Below are positions 19,920-29,186 of a DNA stretch of 44,281 bases, one piece after another. Origin of the DNA: a virus. The notes below the pieces were generated by a model that was given only the letters and a program-made list of their open reading frames with translations, did not search any database and was not told where the DNA came from. The stretch lies in the IMG/VR virus record IMGVR_UViG_3300030108_002375, positions 1 to 44,281 of that record; one strand, 5' to 3'. The stretch's first letter is position 1; every line of letters starts with the position of its first letter. Both the position numbers and the translations under genes were made by a program.

Positions 19920-20741
19920 TTAATTAAGTTTTTTCTCTATAGATTTAAAAACTTCTACACCTTCGTCGGTTTTTAAATAAGCCGCGAAAGCTGAGTATGG
20001 GTTTTCATCAAAAGGAACATTCATTAATGTTCTATCATTTGAACCCCATTTAAATGTTCTTTGGTCTTGAGATAGTCTAATTATACCGTTTTCTTCTGCT
20101 CTAATAGCTAAATTTCTTAACATAACATTTTCATCATTAGCTAAAGATATGAATAGTTTTGGATTTTTCTTAGCAAACAACATTAAGTCTCTTTTTATTT
20201 CTTTAGAACTCATGCTAGATACCTTAGAACCTAATTCTACTCTCATTATAGCTTCAGCTTGATCAATATCTATGTTTCTAGCTGCATTTAAAGCATCTAT
20301 TTCATATTCTATTTCTTCAAGTTCATTAACAGCTATAACAGATGGTTTAAACTCATAATATAATTTATCTTTTAAAGGGTGATATAAACTTAATAGTTTT
20401 TGTAAAGCAATATCTTTTGCTGGTACACTTAACACACCATCTCTAAAAAGTATATGACCTAATGTAACTTCTCCTTCTTGCTCATCTGCAAAAGGTGAAG
20501 CCATATTTGTAGCATATCTTATTTCTCTTTGTTTTTGCTTTTCAGCATCAAACCATAAAAGCGCATGCTTTTTAGTATGCTTACCTGGTATTCTTAAAGT
20601 TAAAGGTTGCTTCTTTCCTTTTAAATAATAAACCCTATCTTTTACTTCCCATTCAGGTTTTTTAACCTTTGGAGTTTCTTTTTTTGGTTTTTCAACCACT
20701 TGTGTTGTTTCTTCAACAACTTTTTTTTCTTTTTTTGACAT
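19920..20741 (-). CDS. Conserved virion-region protein after the capsid gene (273 aa)
   Basis: A Lys/Glu/Pro/Val-rich disordered N-terminus (residues 1-35) precedes a compact mixed domain containing LFRDGVLSVP and LQKLLSLYHPL (about 95-125). The second half is helical. I recall similar proteins next to capsid genes in marine phages but not a defined role; a head-completion or connector-associated function would fit its place between the capsid and ring genes. It is separated from the capsid gene by a very stable hairpin, which may lower its expression relative to capsid protein. Confidence 0.6.
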   Translation of the reverse strand: MSKKEKKVVEETTQVVEKPKKETPKVKKPEWEVKDRVYYLKGKKQPLTLRIPGKHTKKHALLWFDAEKQKQREIRYATNMASPFADEQEGEVTLGHILFRDGVLSVPAKDIALQKLLSLYHPLKDKLYYEFKPSVIAVNELEEIEYEIDALNAARNIDIDQAEAIMRVELGSKVSSMSSKEIKRDLMLFAKKNPKLFISLANDENVMLRNLAIRAEENGIIRLSQDQRTFKWGSNDRTLMNVPFDENPYSAFAAYLKTDEGVEVFKSIEKKLN

Positions 20742-20764
20742 AATATAATATAATTAAATAATTA

Positions 20765-20796
20765 AAGGTATATGGGCGCCGAAGCGCCCTTACCTT
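20765..20796 (-). terminator. UUCG-capped hairpin after the major capsid gene
   Basis: On the minus-strand RNA, GGGCGC-UUCG-GCGCCC (20774-20789) forms a six-base-pair GC stem capped by the extra-stable C(UUCG)G tetraloop. Outer arms AAGGTA / TACCTT (20765-20770 and 20791-20796) extend it past a small asymmetric internal loop. It lies just downstream of the capsid stop. Only weakly U-rich sequence follows, so partial termination or 3' protection of capsid mRNA is more likely than full termination. Confidence 0.75.
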
Positions 20797-20805
20797 ATAA
20801 AAATA

Positions 20806-22266
20806 CTAGATACCTTTGAATAATACAAAGTTATTAGCAGCTTGTGTTACTAAACATCTTTCTGAAAGGAAGTTAACCTCCATTGCATCAAGAGTTGAAG
20901 TAAATGCACCACCTGCAGAACCAGTAATCCAAGACTTCATTCTTCTATCGTCAGCTTGAGAAGCTCTATAACGAACATGTAAGAAAGGTCTTCTGATGTT
21001 AGTTCCTAAGATTTGGTCATAAACAGTTGAAGTTCCAGCTGGAATTAATACACCTTCGATTGAGTTAATACCATTAATACCACCTCTTGTAGAAGCGTCA
21101 TTTAAATATTTCCAATCTGTTTTGTAAAAATCGTAAGAACCTCTTCTAAAACCAGAGAATCCTAAGTTAAGTGCCATTTCTTCTGAGTTTTCAAATAAAC
21201 CAAAAGCAACACCACCTTGACCACCAGCAGAAATAGATCCTAACATATCGTCAAAATCTAAAGCAGTAGCTCTTTGTAAGAAAAGCATGTTTTCTTCAAT
21301 AGCTCCCTGAGTATCTAAGTTTTGAAGTATTTCATCAAAATCTCCAATACCAGTACCTGCAGTAAATCCTACTTCTACGTTACCTCTATCTTCAATAGCA
21401 GCAAATAAACCTTGTGTGCCTGGTAATTGAGCTGGTGTATTAACACCACCAATACCTGCATTAAGTTCACCTTCAACACACACCATTTCTAAATAATCCT
21501 CGAATCTTAGTCTTGTTTCAGATTCAGCTTTTAGATACCATAAATATCCAGAAGCACCATCTTCAGTCGCAACTTCAACCCAACCGATTTGAGCCATATC
21601 AGAGCCGTTTACAACGTATTGATCTCTAATAATAACTGGTGAGTTAGAAAATTGAGTAAAGCTAGGCTCTACGCTTGTTCTAGCTGCTGAGTTACCAACA
21701 CCCGTACCAATTGTAGTTCCTTTTGTATATGCAGAACCATAAACAAAAGCTTTAAGACCTGCAGCTGAAAATCCTTGAGCAGTTAAAGTAGCAACTGGGT
21801 CAAAACACTCAACAACTACGTTACCTACACCAGGACCAGGACCAGCACCAGTGTTAACATCTATAACAATACACTTAGCTTCTAATCCAGTAGCTGGATC
21901 TAAAACTACGATTGTATCATTAATACTCATAACCATTTCTTGACCTGCAGCAGCTCCTAAAGTTAGAACACTAGATGTTCCAGCTCCAGCGGCTTGAGTC
22001 ATTCCGTCATAAGCAATATGTAATCTATTTTGTTCAGACCAGATTACTTGATCTGAGGTCATTGGCATTTCTGCACCGACCATTCTTAAAAATCCAGATA
22101 ACGTTCTGTTTCCATAACGCTCTACTTCTTGTTCGTAGACCTCTGGTAAATACTGTTGGATAAAGTCATTTGCACCACCAGTGTTAAATTGTAAATAGTT
22201 AGTATTTAACAATTCTTGCTGTTGTGATGGCAAAATCGATCCAAACTGTGGATTTAATGTTCCCAT
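20806..22266 (-). CDS. Major capsid protein (486 aa)
   Basis: This is the position (portal, scaffold-like, then this gene) and size expected of an HK97-fold capsid protein in crAss-like phages. The N-terminal region has a conserved-looking stretch, LSGFLRMVGAEMPMTSDQVIW (about 56-76), close to what I recall for that group. The gene uses more GC and more preferred codons (GGT, GCT, AAC) than its neighbours, fitting very high expression. The stable UUCG hairpin directly after its stop supports a specially protected transcript. No cleaved prohead segment is obvious. A GroEL/GroES pair elsewhere in the window may serve its folding. Confidence 0.85.
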   Translation of the reverse strand: MGTLNPQFGSILPSQQQELLNTNYLQFNTGGANDFIQQYLPEVYEQEVERYGNRTLSGFLRMVGAEMPMTSDQVIWSEQNRLHIAYDGMTQAAGAGTSSVLTLGAAAGQEMVMSINDTIVVLDPATGLEAKCIVIDVNTGAGPGPGVGNVVVECFDPVATLTAQGFSAAGLKAFVYGSAYTKGTTIGTGVGNSAARTSVEPSFTQFSNSPVIIRDQYVVNGSDMAQIGWVEVATEDGASGYLWYLKAESETRLRFEDYLEMVCVEGELNAGIGGVNTPAQLPGTQGLFAAIEDRGNVEVGFTAGTGIGDFDEILQNLDTQGAIEENMLFLQRATALDFDDMLGSISAGGQGGVAFGLFENSEEMALNLGFSGFRRGSYDFYKTDWKYLNDASTRGGINGINSIEGVLIPAGTSTVYDQILGTNIRRPFLHVRYRASQADDRRMKSWITGSAGGAFTSTLDAMEVNFLSERCLVTQAANNFVLFKGI

Positions 22267-22280
22267 AATAATTGTTTAAA

Positions 22281-23489
22281 TTAGTTGAATTTTTTAGTTT
22301 TAATTCTAAGTTTTGTAGAATCTGCACCACTAATTGATTTCACTTTCATTCCACCAACGAAAACATCACCTTTATTTCCTTCTCTTGCTTTTACATCAGA
22401 AAGATTTTTAGATTTGTTTACCACTTCTTTTACCGCATCGGCTTTGCCCTGCTCGTAAAAATGTGTAGCGATTTTATCTACGTTTGAAGCAGCATACATT
22501 GCTTTATGATAACCAGCCGGGTCTACTACATTTCCATCTGAATCTAGGAACTTCCCTATTAAGTTGTTAATGTTTGATTGGTTCTCTGCAATTTGTTCAC
22601 GATTTTGCACGTTATACTTATATCTCTTACCTCCAACTTCAAAATCAAAACCTTTGAAATCTTCACTGAAAAGTTTTTGAGTTTTTTGTTTAAACGCATC
22701 ATGTAATTGCTCAGCTTGTTCTTGCTGTTTATTATAACGATTAAAAAAATCTAACGCTTTTTGTTGTTCTTGAGTTGCTCCAGGTCTTAACTTTATTTCA
22801 TCGTAATACTTGGATTTTAATTCTTCTAAATAATTTTTAGCATTAGCAACTTCTTCTTTAAACGCTAATTTTCTTTTTCGTATTTCTTTTTCCTCATGTA
22901 AATCTACATCCCACTCATAATCTTCTAAAATAAGATCAATATCGTCTGAATCTAAATGAGGTTTATTTTTTTTATAATATTCTTTTAACAATGCTTTTTC
23001 ATCAATATTACTGTAATCTGCATTTAATCTTACGTAATCTTCCACAGTTCCACCAGTTTCTTCCATAAAACTTACAAGTTTTTCAACATTTTCAGGTAAT
23101 TGCCTACCTAATACTTCCTGATCTCTTTTAGCTTCTTTTACTTCAGCTTCAACTTGTTTTACTTCTTCTTCAGTTACTTCTTGGATCGGAGAAAACCCTT
23201 CAGTAGTCTCGTTGGACTCTTGTACAGGTTCTCCCACCTCTGGGCTATCTCCGGATGAAACTTCCACAGATACCTCCTTTGTTTCTCCGATTTGAATGGC
23301 ATCGTCTTCTTTTTTAATTTCTACTTTTTTAACACTAGGCTCAACTTCTACTAAAGGTTCTTTAATATTAACCTTTTGTATTTCTTGTTTTTTATTACCT
23401 AATTGTTTTGGTTTTTTAGGCTTGTTTTTACCTTTTAAAGTAAATTCACCTTCTTGCTTAGCCTCTACGGCTGCTTGTTTTTCTGACAT
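22281..23489 (-). CDS. Scaffold-like assembly protein (402 aa)
   Basis: The first ~125 residues are a disordered Lys/Glu/Val/Pro-rich segment. The rest is a highly charged helical, coiled-coil region with many Glu, Lys and Gln, ending in a small basic C-terminal tail (LRIKTKKFN). Highly charged helical proteins between portal and capsid genes are typical scaffolding proteins that shape the procapsid and leave afterwards. There is no protease motif. The role is inferred from position and composition. Confidence 0.65.
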   Translation of the reverse strand: MSEKQAAVEAKQEGEFTLKGKNKPKKPKQLGNKKQEIQKVNIKEPLVEVEPSVKKVEIKKEDDAIQIGETKEVSVEVSSGDSPEVGEPVQESNETTEGFSPIQEVTEEEVKQVEAEVKEAKRDQEVLGRQLPENVEKLVSFMEETGGTVEDYVRLNADYSNIDEKALLKEYYKKNKPHLDSDDIDLILEDYEWDVDLHEEKEIRKRKLAFKEEVANAKNYLEELKSKYYDEIKLRPGATQEQQKALDFFNRYNKQQEQAEQLHDAFKQKTQKLFSEDFKGFDFEVGGKRYKYNVQNREQIAENQSNINNLIGKFLDSDGNVVDPAGYHKAMYAASNVDKIATHFYEQGKADAVKEVVNKSKNLSDVKAREGNKGDVFVGGMKVKSISGADSTKLRIKTKKFN

Positions 23490-23517
23490 AATATAATAAT
23501 ATAAAATTAATAATTAC

Positions 23518-25914
23518 CTACATAGGCATAGGAGGTTGAACACCTTCTTGCACAGTAGGTTCTTCAAAGTTTATTGGTGGAGAATCGTTTTTACGCTGCG
23601 ATATTAATTCGCTTGCTTGAGTAGCTTCCATTTTACTTCTTTTATCTTTACGATCCTCAATCATTTCTTCTTTTTTAGAAATACCTTGAACTTCAACTTG
23701 TTTTAATTGCATATCAAATTGATGTTGCATTTGCATTTCTTGTTTTTTAAGTTGAGCTTGTATTTGCATACGCTCTATTTCAAATTGGCTTTTAGCTTTT
23801 TCATATTCAACATTTGCTCCTGATATTGCTTGTTGTTTTTGCACTTCAGCCATTGCTGTTTTTTCAGCTGTTTCAGCTTGTGCTTGAGCTTGAGCTTGAA
23901 TATTTGCTTGTTGGTTAATTTGATCTTGTTTAGCTTTTTGTTTTCGTTTTACTTTTAACATTTGATTAGCTAATTTAAGATTTTTAATACCTCTTAAATC
24001 AATAGCATCTTCAACATCAATATTTTTAGCTTGTAAAGCAATTTGTATATTTTGTTCTAATTTAGCTTGTTCTTCTTCGTCTGGTTCTAATTCTAAAAAT
24101 ATTCCAAAATCATGAAGATTTAAATTTACAACCTCTTCTAAAGTTTTTACATTATATGTTGATATAGAATTTTGTAAAGACGATTTTGTTAAAGGAAACT
24201 CTAAAGCATCTGCAACTTTTAAGCTAATATTTTCTGCTAATTTAAGAGTTAAATAAAGACTAGCCTGCGTTATATGCCTAGTAGCAACATTAGACGCGTT
24301 AGCGGCTAACTTTTGAAGCCCTACTAATGTGTTACGATCTGGCAAACTACCATCTCTAGCTTCATTTAACCCGGTCACGTCTCTTATCATTTGTAAATAG
24401 TACTGATAAGTCTGTATTAAACTTTGTATTTTTCCACCACCAGTTGAAGAACTAAGCTCTTGTATTGGAACTTTACCAGCGTTCATATCTCCTTCTTGAG
24501 TTAATGACCTACCCACTATACTACCTGTTTGAAAATACATATTTAATGCTTCAGCGGGGTTATAATTAGTTCCATTACCCAAATCTACTTCAGCAAGCCC
24601 ATCCATATCTAAATATACACCGTCTGGAACCATACGAGAAATAACTTGTTGTAATTTTAAATGGGTAATTTGAATCATATCTGCAAAACCAGTACATTTG
24701 CTAACTAAAGACTCTATTCTTCCTTTATATATTCTAGGAGCACATATAGAATAATTCATTTTTACTTTAGTAGTATCAGCATAAGGTCTAGACATATTTT
24801 CTGCTAATTCCCATTTCAACATTGTATCAGTGCCTAAAACTTTAGCACCACTATATAAAACCTCAATTGATCTACTAACTCTTTCAAACATATCGTTTTC
24901 AGGGGGATTAAAAGTATCTGATTTTTCTATAGCTTTTACCAAACCTTGATCTGTTTGTTTTATTTTAAAAACTTGATTATGATAAGTTTTATAATCAAAA
25001 TATAAAACTTGAACAGTATTAGAATCATAATCACCCCAACCTGTAATATAAGATCTATTACCAGGCATAGCTTGTATTCTTTCTAATTCTTCTTTAGATA
25101 TATTAGGAAACTCTTTTTTAAGCTCAGGTATAGTGATGGCTTTTAACTCACCCACATAATATATATCTTGAAAATTAGGATCTTCAGTATAAGAATAAAC
25201 CATGTAAGCTGGATCAACATAATCTACAGTAATACCCTCTGCAGTATTAAAACTAGTTTTAGCAGCAGCAATACCACAAACTGTTAAGTCCATGTTTAAT
25301 CTACGTCTAACTAAATCATATTTGTTTTGAGCAAAAACACTAGATATTGCTTCTTCTTCAGCTATTTCTACACTTTGCTTATAAGATAACTGCATGTGTA
25401 GTTCTAGTTCTTCTTTAGTTTCTGGAACTATATCTATATTAGGTGCTTGATATAAATCAATACCAAGAGTTTCTTTTAAATTATCTAAATATTCTTTAGA
25501 CAACATGTCTTCATATATTTTTGACGCGTATGAAGTTCGTTTTTTTATAGACTCAGGGTCTTGCGCGTAAGCTTTTATATCGTATGCTTTTGAAGATATA
25601 CCATTTACAACTATATCTACAAATTTAGACAAAATAGGAACTGGTTTCCAGTCTAAATTTAAATAAGATAAATCACCGTTTATAGCCAACTCATCTTTAT
25701 ACTTTTGAATTGATTGCTCTCCTCTAGCATAAGTTCTTAACATATGAAAATTATTCCAATTAGTTAAGTATCTATTACCACTAGTTCTTCCTTGTGAAAA
25801 CCACTCTTGTTCAATAGCTTGCGCAACACGTGTGCCATATTCAAGACTAGCTTTTTCCGCGTCACTTACAACTTGACTTGGAAAAGGACTATTAGTGTTA
25901 GTATATATATTCAT
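23518..25914 (-). CDS. Portal protein (798 aa)
   Basis: The gene follows TerL with no gap, the usual order. Residues about 75-110 contain LNLDWKPVPILSKFVDIVVN, a signature I associate with crAss-like portals. The middle is mixed alpha/beta with a long wing. The last ~150 residues are a Gln/Ala-rich coiled coil (AQAQAQAETAEK), a frequent portal C-terminal feature that would project into the capsid. The length is normal for this group. The portal forms the dodecameric channel at the capsid vertex on which TerL docks. Confidence 0.85.
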   Translation of the reverse strand: MNIYTNTNSPFPSQVVSDAEKASLEYGTRVAQAIEQEWFSQGRTSGNRYLTNWNNFHMLRTYARGEQSIQKYKDELAINGDLSYLNLDWKPVPILSKFVDIVVNGISSKAYDIKAYAQDPESIKKRTSYASKIYEDMLSKEYLDNLKETLGIDLYQAPNIDIVPETKEELELHMQLSYKQSVEIAEEEAISSVFAQNKYDLVRRRLNMDLTVCGIAAAKTSFNTAEGITVDYVDPAYMVYSYTEDPNFQDIYYVGELKAITIPELKKEFPNISKEELERIQAMPGNRSYITGWGDYDSNTVQVLYFDYKTYHNQVFKIKQTDQGLVKAIEKSDTFNPPENDMFERVSRSIEVLYSGAKVLGTDTMLKWELAENMSRPYADTTKVKMNYSICAPRIYKGRIESLVSKCTGFADMIQITHLKLQQVISRMVPDGVYLDMDGLAEVDLGNGTNYNPAEALNMYFQTGSIVGRSLTQEGDMNAGKVPIQELSSSTGGGKIQSLIQTYQYYLQMIRDVTGLNEARDGSLPDRNTLVGLQKLAANASNVATRHITQASLYLTLKLAENISLKVADALEFPLTKSSLQNSISTYNVKTLEEVVNLNLHDFGIFLELEPDEEEQAKLEQNIQIALQAKNIDVEDAIDLRGIKNLKLANQMLKVKRKQKAKQDQINQQANIQAQAQAQAETAEKTAMAEVQKQQAISGANVEYEKAKSQFEIERMQIQAQLKKQEMQMQHQFDMQLKQVEVQGISKKEEMIEDRKDKRSKMEATQASELISQRKNDSPPINFEEPTVQEGVQPPMPM

Positions 25915-28134
25915 TTAACTTATTATTTTTGATGTAGCTCCTTTATTGTTATATTTTTTTATACCTAAATCAATAGGTTTTAATTCTCTTTTAACAGAAG
26001 GTGTATATCTATGTTTATTACAAGCCATTAAAGCTAATCCAGAGCTAATAGAAGCATCATGTGTTGTTCTATTATTTATATTAAATTTAGCCCAGTCTTC
26101 TAATGTTCTTTGAAAATACATATCGCCATATCCCGTTTCTTTTAAACCTACAAAATGCTCTATATAAGTTTCTATAGCAGCGGCATGCGCTTGTTTTATG
26201 TCTTCACTAGAATTAGGTATTCCACCTATTTCTCTTTCTGTAACTGATAATTTGTTTCTAGCTTTATCAGGTCTGTTCATTGCAAAACCTCTGTAACCTC
26301 TTTTCTTAAAATAATATAATAACCTAGGTTTATTATTTTCTACTAATATAGGCATTCCATAAAAAACACAAGCCATTAATACATCTTCAAAAAATATTTC
26401 AGCAGTTTGAGGTCTAGCTATATATTCTAAGAAAAAATGATTAGGTGGATGGTTTTCCATGCTAAATTTAGTTAAACCATGTAAAGATCCATTAGAACCT
26501 CTTTTATCTACAGTTCCTGATATATCATATGGATCACAGCCAAAAGCTCCCATATGTTCATTACCTGGATAATTTATACCATTTTTATTATATCTTCTGT
26601 TTTGCAAAGAATAATCAGGTATCCATGTAACAAAAAATCTACCGTTTTTATTTGGAATAAATATAACTTTTGTATCTTGCTCTGCATTTTCCCACTGAAA
26701 ATTACCCTGAGTTACATTTATACTATTTTTTAAATCTTCATTAAAATCTATTTGCTCATATATTTTAGTAAGATTAAATAAAGATTCTTTAGATTCATCT
26801 CTAAACGCGTGTTTAGTTGTTCTTGGGAATTGTCTATAAAATTCATTTAAACCGTCTTGATCGCCTTTTAATCCTTCTACTTCATTATCCCAGTATTCTA
26901 TTACACCTTGTTTAATTTTGACGCCATGTGGGTCTTCAACTGGTTTTGAAGGCGTGTTGAATACAGGTAGTCCATAAGAATCAATGTATCCTTCGTAGTT
27001 CCATTCCATAGGTATGAACAAACTATATAATCCTGAGCGAGTCTGTCCATTGCTGTTTCTTTTTGTGACATCTGAATCATCGTATAATTTCTTAAAATTT
27101 CTACCTCCTTTGTCTAACGCATTAGATGTTGAACCCATCATGCATTTACCAATAATTCTACTACCTAATCGTAACGTGGTTTTCGTGACCCTCCAGTTGT
27201 TGAGGATGTTGTTGGGCTTTTCCCATTTACCCGATTCGTCGTGAACGAGAAGTTTGAGTTTCTCACCGTCGTAGGAGTTGTCACCGGTATTTTTCCAGTC
27301 GATAGTGGTGTCGAGACCCTGTAATTCGTCCTGTAAGGTTTCGTCGGCGGAAGCGGTGAGCTTACGACGGGTGTACTTGGTTGCGGGGACACGGTAGGCA
27401 AGCTCGGTCTTTGGACGGTCCATTCCGTCCTGGGTCGGTTTGAAAAAGAAGGGATAATTAACTGATATGGGTACCACCTTATCTGTGAACATCTTCTTGG
27501 CATCAGGACCGGACTTGGATAATATACCATACCTACTGTCACTTGATATGGTTGCCAGGTTAACCACCTCTCCTGAGGCCATGAAAGAAAACCCGGAACG
27601 CCTGTTCTTAAGGTAACACATCCCATAGGATCGTGGATCTGCCTTACAAGCTTCCCAGAAAATAAAGAATAATCTATTTGATTCTCTAAAGTCTGGTGCC
27701 CCAACGTCAATTTTACTCCACTGCAAGTACATATAATGAGTGCCAGTAATATAAGTAGGAATGTCTTTGTTATAAAACCAAAAACCTTCTTCCCTAATTG
27801 TAAACTCATTATCAATGTAATCATACCATCTTTCCTTAAAATCTTCTGGATATTGTTTGAAATCATAAACACTTTTTATTTTACTTAGTGCTTTAGGATA
27901 TTCAAACTTAGTCCATTTTTTATTTTTAAACTTGTGTATATTTTTAGCTTTAGGTAAAGCTATTTTAAGATTTTGTATTTCATATACATCACCTATAGTA
28001 CCGTCTTTACTAATAACAACCATATCATGTTGTTCATTATAACCGTACTCCCATTTTTTATTTTTATTATATTTATTAAGAGTGCTAGGTGTAATATAAT
28101 CTTTTAATATTGTATATAATTCTTGTTGATACAT
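25915..28134 (-). CDS. terL: Terminase large subunit, ATPase-nuclease (739 aa)
   Basis: TerL pumps DNA through the portal and cuts it. The ATPase part shows a Walker A-like KNRRSGFS (176-183) and Walker B LLVHDE (295-300, with Asp299 and Glu300). The nuclease part shows three acidic positions expected of an RNase H-like fold: Asp534 in GCDPYD, Glu599 in ILVEN and Asp693 in THDAS. The adenine-binding-side segment GFWFYNKDIPTYITGTHY (117-134) resembles crAss-like TerL as I remember it. Start and upstream stop overlap as TAATG. Codons for residues ~159-322 are markedly richer in GC than the rest, although the reading frame and motifs are intact. Confidence 0.9.
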   Translation of the reverse strand: MYQQELYTILKDYITPSTLNKYNKNKKWEYGYNEQHDMVVISKDGTIGDVYEIQNLKIALPKAKNIHKFKNKKWTKFEYPKALSKIKSVYDFKQYPEDFKERWYDYIDNEFTIREEGFWFYNKDIPTYITGTHYMYLQWSKIDVGAPDFRESNRLFFIFWEACKADPRSYGMCYLKNRRSGFSFMASGEVVNLATISSDSRYGILSKSGPDAKKMFTDKVVPISVNYPFFFKPTQDGMDRPKTELAYRVPATKYTRRKLTASADETLQDELQGLDTTIDWKNTGDNSYDGEKLKLLVHDESGKWEKPNNILNNWRVTKTTLRLGSRIIGKCMMGSTSNALDKGGRNFKKLYDDSDVTKRNSNGQTRSGLYSLFIPMEWNYEGYIDSYGLPVFNTPSKPVEDPHGVKIKQGVIEYWDNEVEGLKGDQDGLNEFYRQFPRTTKHAFRDESKESLFNLTKIYEQIDFNEDLKNSINVTQGNFQWENAEQDTKVIFIPNKNGRFFVTWIPDYSLQNRRYNKNGINYPGNEHMGAFGCDPYDISGTVDKRGSNGSLHGLTKFSMENHPPNHFFLEYIARPQTAEIFFEDVLMACVFYGMPILVENNKPRLLYYFKKRGYRGFAMNRPDKARNKLSVTEREIGGIPNSSEDIKQAHAAAIETYIEHFVGLKETGYGDMYFQRTLEDWAKFNINNRTTHDASISSGLALMACNKHRYTPSVKRELKPIDLGIKKYNNKGATSKIIS
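27170..27660. other. GC-rich patch inside terL covering the ATPase core
   Basis: Hand counting gives 237 G+C in 480 bases at 27181-27660 (49%), with a peak of 60% at 27361-27420. The 60-base blocks on either side have 35% and 33%. Codons switch from AAT/GAT/ACT/AAA/TTA to AAC/GAC/ACC/AAG/CTC. The patch begins just before Walker A and ends just after Walker B, which suggests replacement by homologous recombination from a higher-GC relative, or selection on the nucleotide sequence. Loss of stop codons in another frame creates a spurious 235-codon frame here. Confidence 0.85.
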
Positions 28135-28412
28135 TATTTAGACCTCCCTTCTGCAAAACCTTTAAAACTTGATTTCTTTTTTTCTTCAACCTTAGGTTTA
28201 TCTTCTAACATATTTTTTTCTTCTTCAATACGATTAAGTATTTCAAAAGCATCAAATATAGCTAATTTTTTTGTAGCTGCAGCATTTTTAAGTCTATCTG
28301 CGGAAATATCAGGACCATAATCTATAATTGGTTCTTTAGCAACTTTTATTAATTCTTTAACCGCTACTTGTCCAGCTTGGATTATATTCTTCTTCGTTTC
28401 CTTTGTGCTCAT
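28134..28412 (-). CDS. Small helical protein upstream of TerL (92 aa)
   Basis: The protein is predicted to be almost entirely helical, with a hydrophobic segment VAVKELIKVAKEPIIDYG (residues 16-33) and a charged coiled coil (55-85). It lies directly before terL (TAATG overlap), which is where small terminase subunits are often found. No helix-turn-helix is evident, so a TerS role is only possible. Its start lies 56 bp inside the end of the GroES-like gene, in another frame; no later Met would leave a sensible protein. Confidence 0.6.
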   Translation of the reverse strand: MSTKETKKNIIQAGQVAVKELIKVAKEPIIDYGPDISADRLKNAAATKKLAIFDAFEILNRIEEEKNMLEDKPKVEEKKKSSFKGFAEGRSK

Positions 28413-28962
28413 ATTTAATTACAATATCATTTGATTTCATACAATATAAACGTTTTTTATCTATTAAAAACTGCCATTCTCTATTTGGTTTAAAACCAAC
28501 AATATCTCCATCGTTTATATTAAGGCTTTTTAAATAACTGTTACCGTATTTTAAAATTCCTTTTAATTTTTCTTCTTTATTAACAGATGTATCAGTAGTA
28601 TTTTTTATAGGCTGTATAAAACATCTATCGTTAAAAGAGTTCCAACCTTTTTTATTTTTATATAAATATATTTGATCTAATGATACAAAATATAAATCAT
28701 CTTTAAACCAAGATCTACTTACTTTTTTTTCACCTTTAATATTATAAAAAGTTCTAAAAACATTTTGATGTATAACTATTATATCATCTTTTTTTATACC
28801 TGTGTTAAATGCTAAAGGGGTAGATACTACCTTGGCAAATCTATTAACAAAAGTCCAAGATTCTATTTTAGTATTAACAACTAATTTTTTATCACCTATT
28901 TTTACCTCATTAGTATATTTATCACCTAAAGGTTTTACAATAAAATCATACAAACTTTTCAT
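28357..28962 (-). CDS. Tandem GroES-like co-chaperonin candidate (201 aa)
   Basis: The C-terminal half (about 145-188) lines up with the end of GroES. It has GDIVGF, then ID, then L-x-x-M-x-S-x-DI and a final beta strand, matching GDIVIF...ID...LIMSESDILAIVE of E. coli GroES. The N-terminal half has a similar plan: MKSLYDFIVKPLG (compare MNIRPLHDRVIVK), then KKDDIIVIHQNVFRTFY and YFVSLDQIYLYK. This suggests two fused GroES-like domains, somewhat like oversized phage co-chaperonins such as T4 gp31. It lies in the packaging operon, overlapping the next gene. It is a second co-chaperonin candidate besides the clear groES at 34180-34443. Confidence 0.6.
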   Translation of the reverse strand: MKSLYDFIVKPLGDKYTNEVKIGDKKLVVNTKIESWTFVNRFAKVVSTPLAFNTGIKKDDIIVIHQNVFRTFYNIKGEKKVSRSWFKDDLYFVSLDQIYLYKNKKGWNSFNDRCFIQPIKNTTDTSVNKEEKLKGILKYGNSYLKSLNINDGDIVGFKPNREWQFLIDKKRLYCMKSNDIVIKYEHKGNEEEYNPSWTSSG

Positions 28963-29186
28963 TAATATTCTAAATCATACTCTATAGATATTGCCATATT
29001 AGAATTAAATTTTTTCCAAGGCAAAACTTCGCTATGTTTCTTTATAAAAATATTATAAGAATTGTCTGAAGTTTCAAAAAGTATATGAGATATTTCATGA
29101 CCTCCATAAACTTGCTGACCTATTGAATAATGCATTGCATCGTTCTTATAATCAGATCCTATACTTATTTTTCTTATATTATTCAC
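28962..29186 (-). CDS. Small conserved-looking protein (74 aa)
   Basis: This short protein has beta-type patterns, no membrane segment and a C-terminal NMAISIEYDL. I have an impression of similar short proteins next to coiled-coil and GroES-like genes in uncultured marine phages, but no function. It contains HEISH at residues 30-34, which resembles a zinc-peptidase motif; with 74 residues and no third ligand I do not read it as an enzyme. The stop overlaps the next start (TAATG), and the start overlaps the upstream gene by 8 bp. Confidence 0.6.
   Translation of the reverse strand: MNNIRKISIGSDYKNDAMHYSIGQQVYGGHEISHILFETSDNSYNIFIKKHSEVLPWKKFNSNMAISIEYDLEY

Noticed and set aside
27165-27872. 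A 235-codon minus-strand frame inside terL, rich in Thr/Ser/Pro
   Set aside because: It lies in another frame of terL, and its upper limit of stop-free length is explained by the GC-rich patch. TerL itself keeps all motifs.
28962-29186. HEISH in the 74-aa protein as a zinc peptidase site
   Set aside because: No third ligand or room for the fold in 74 residues; probably chance.
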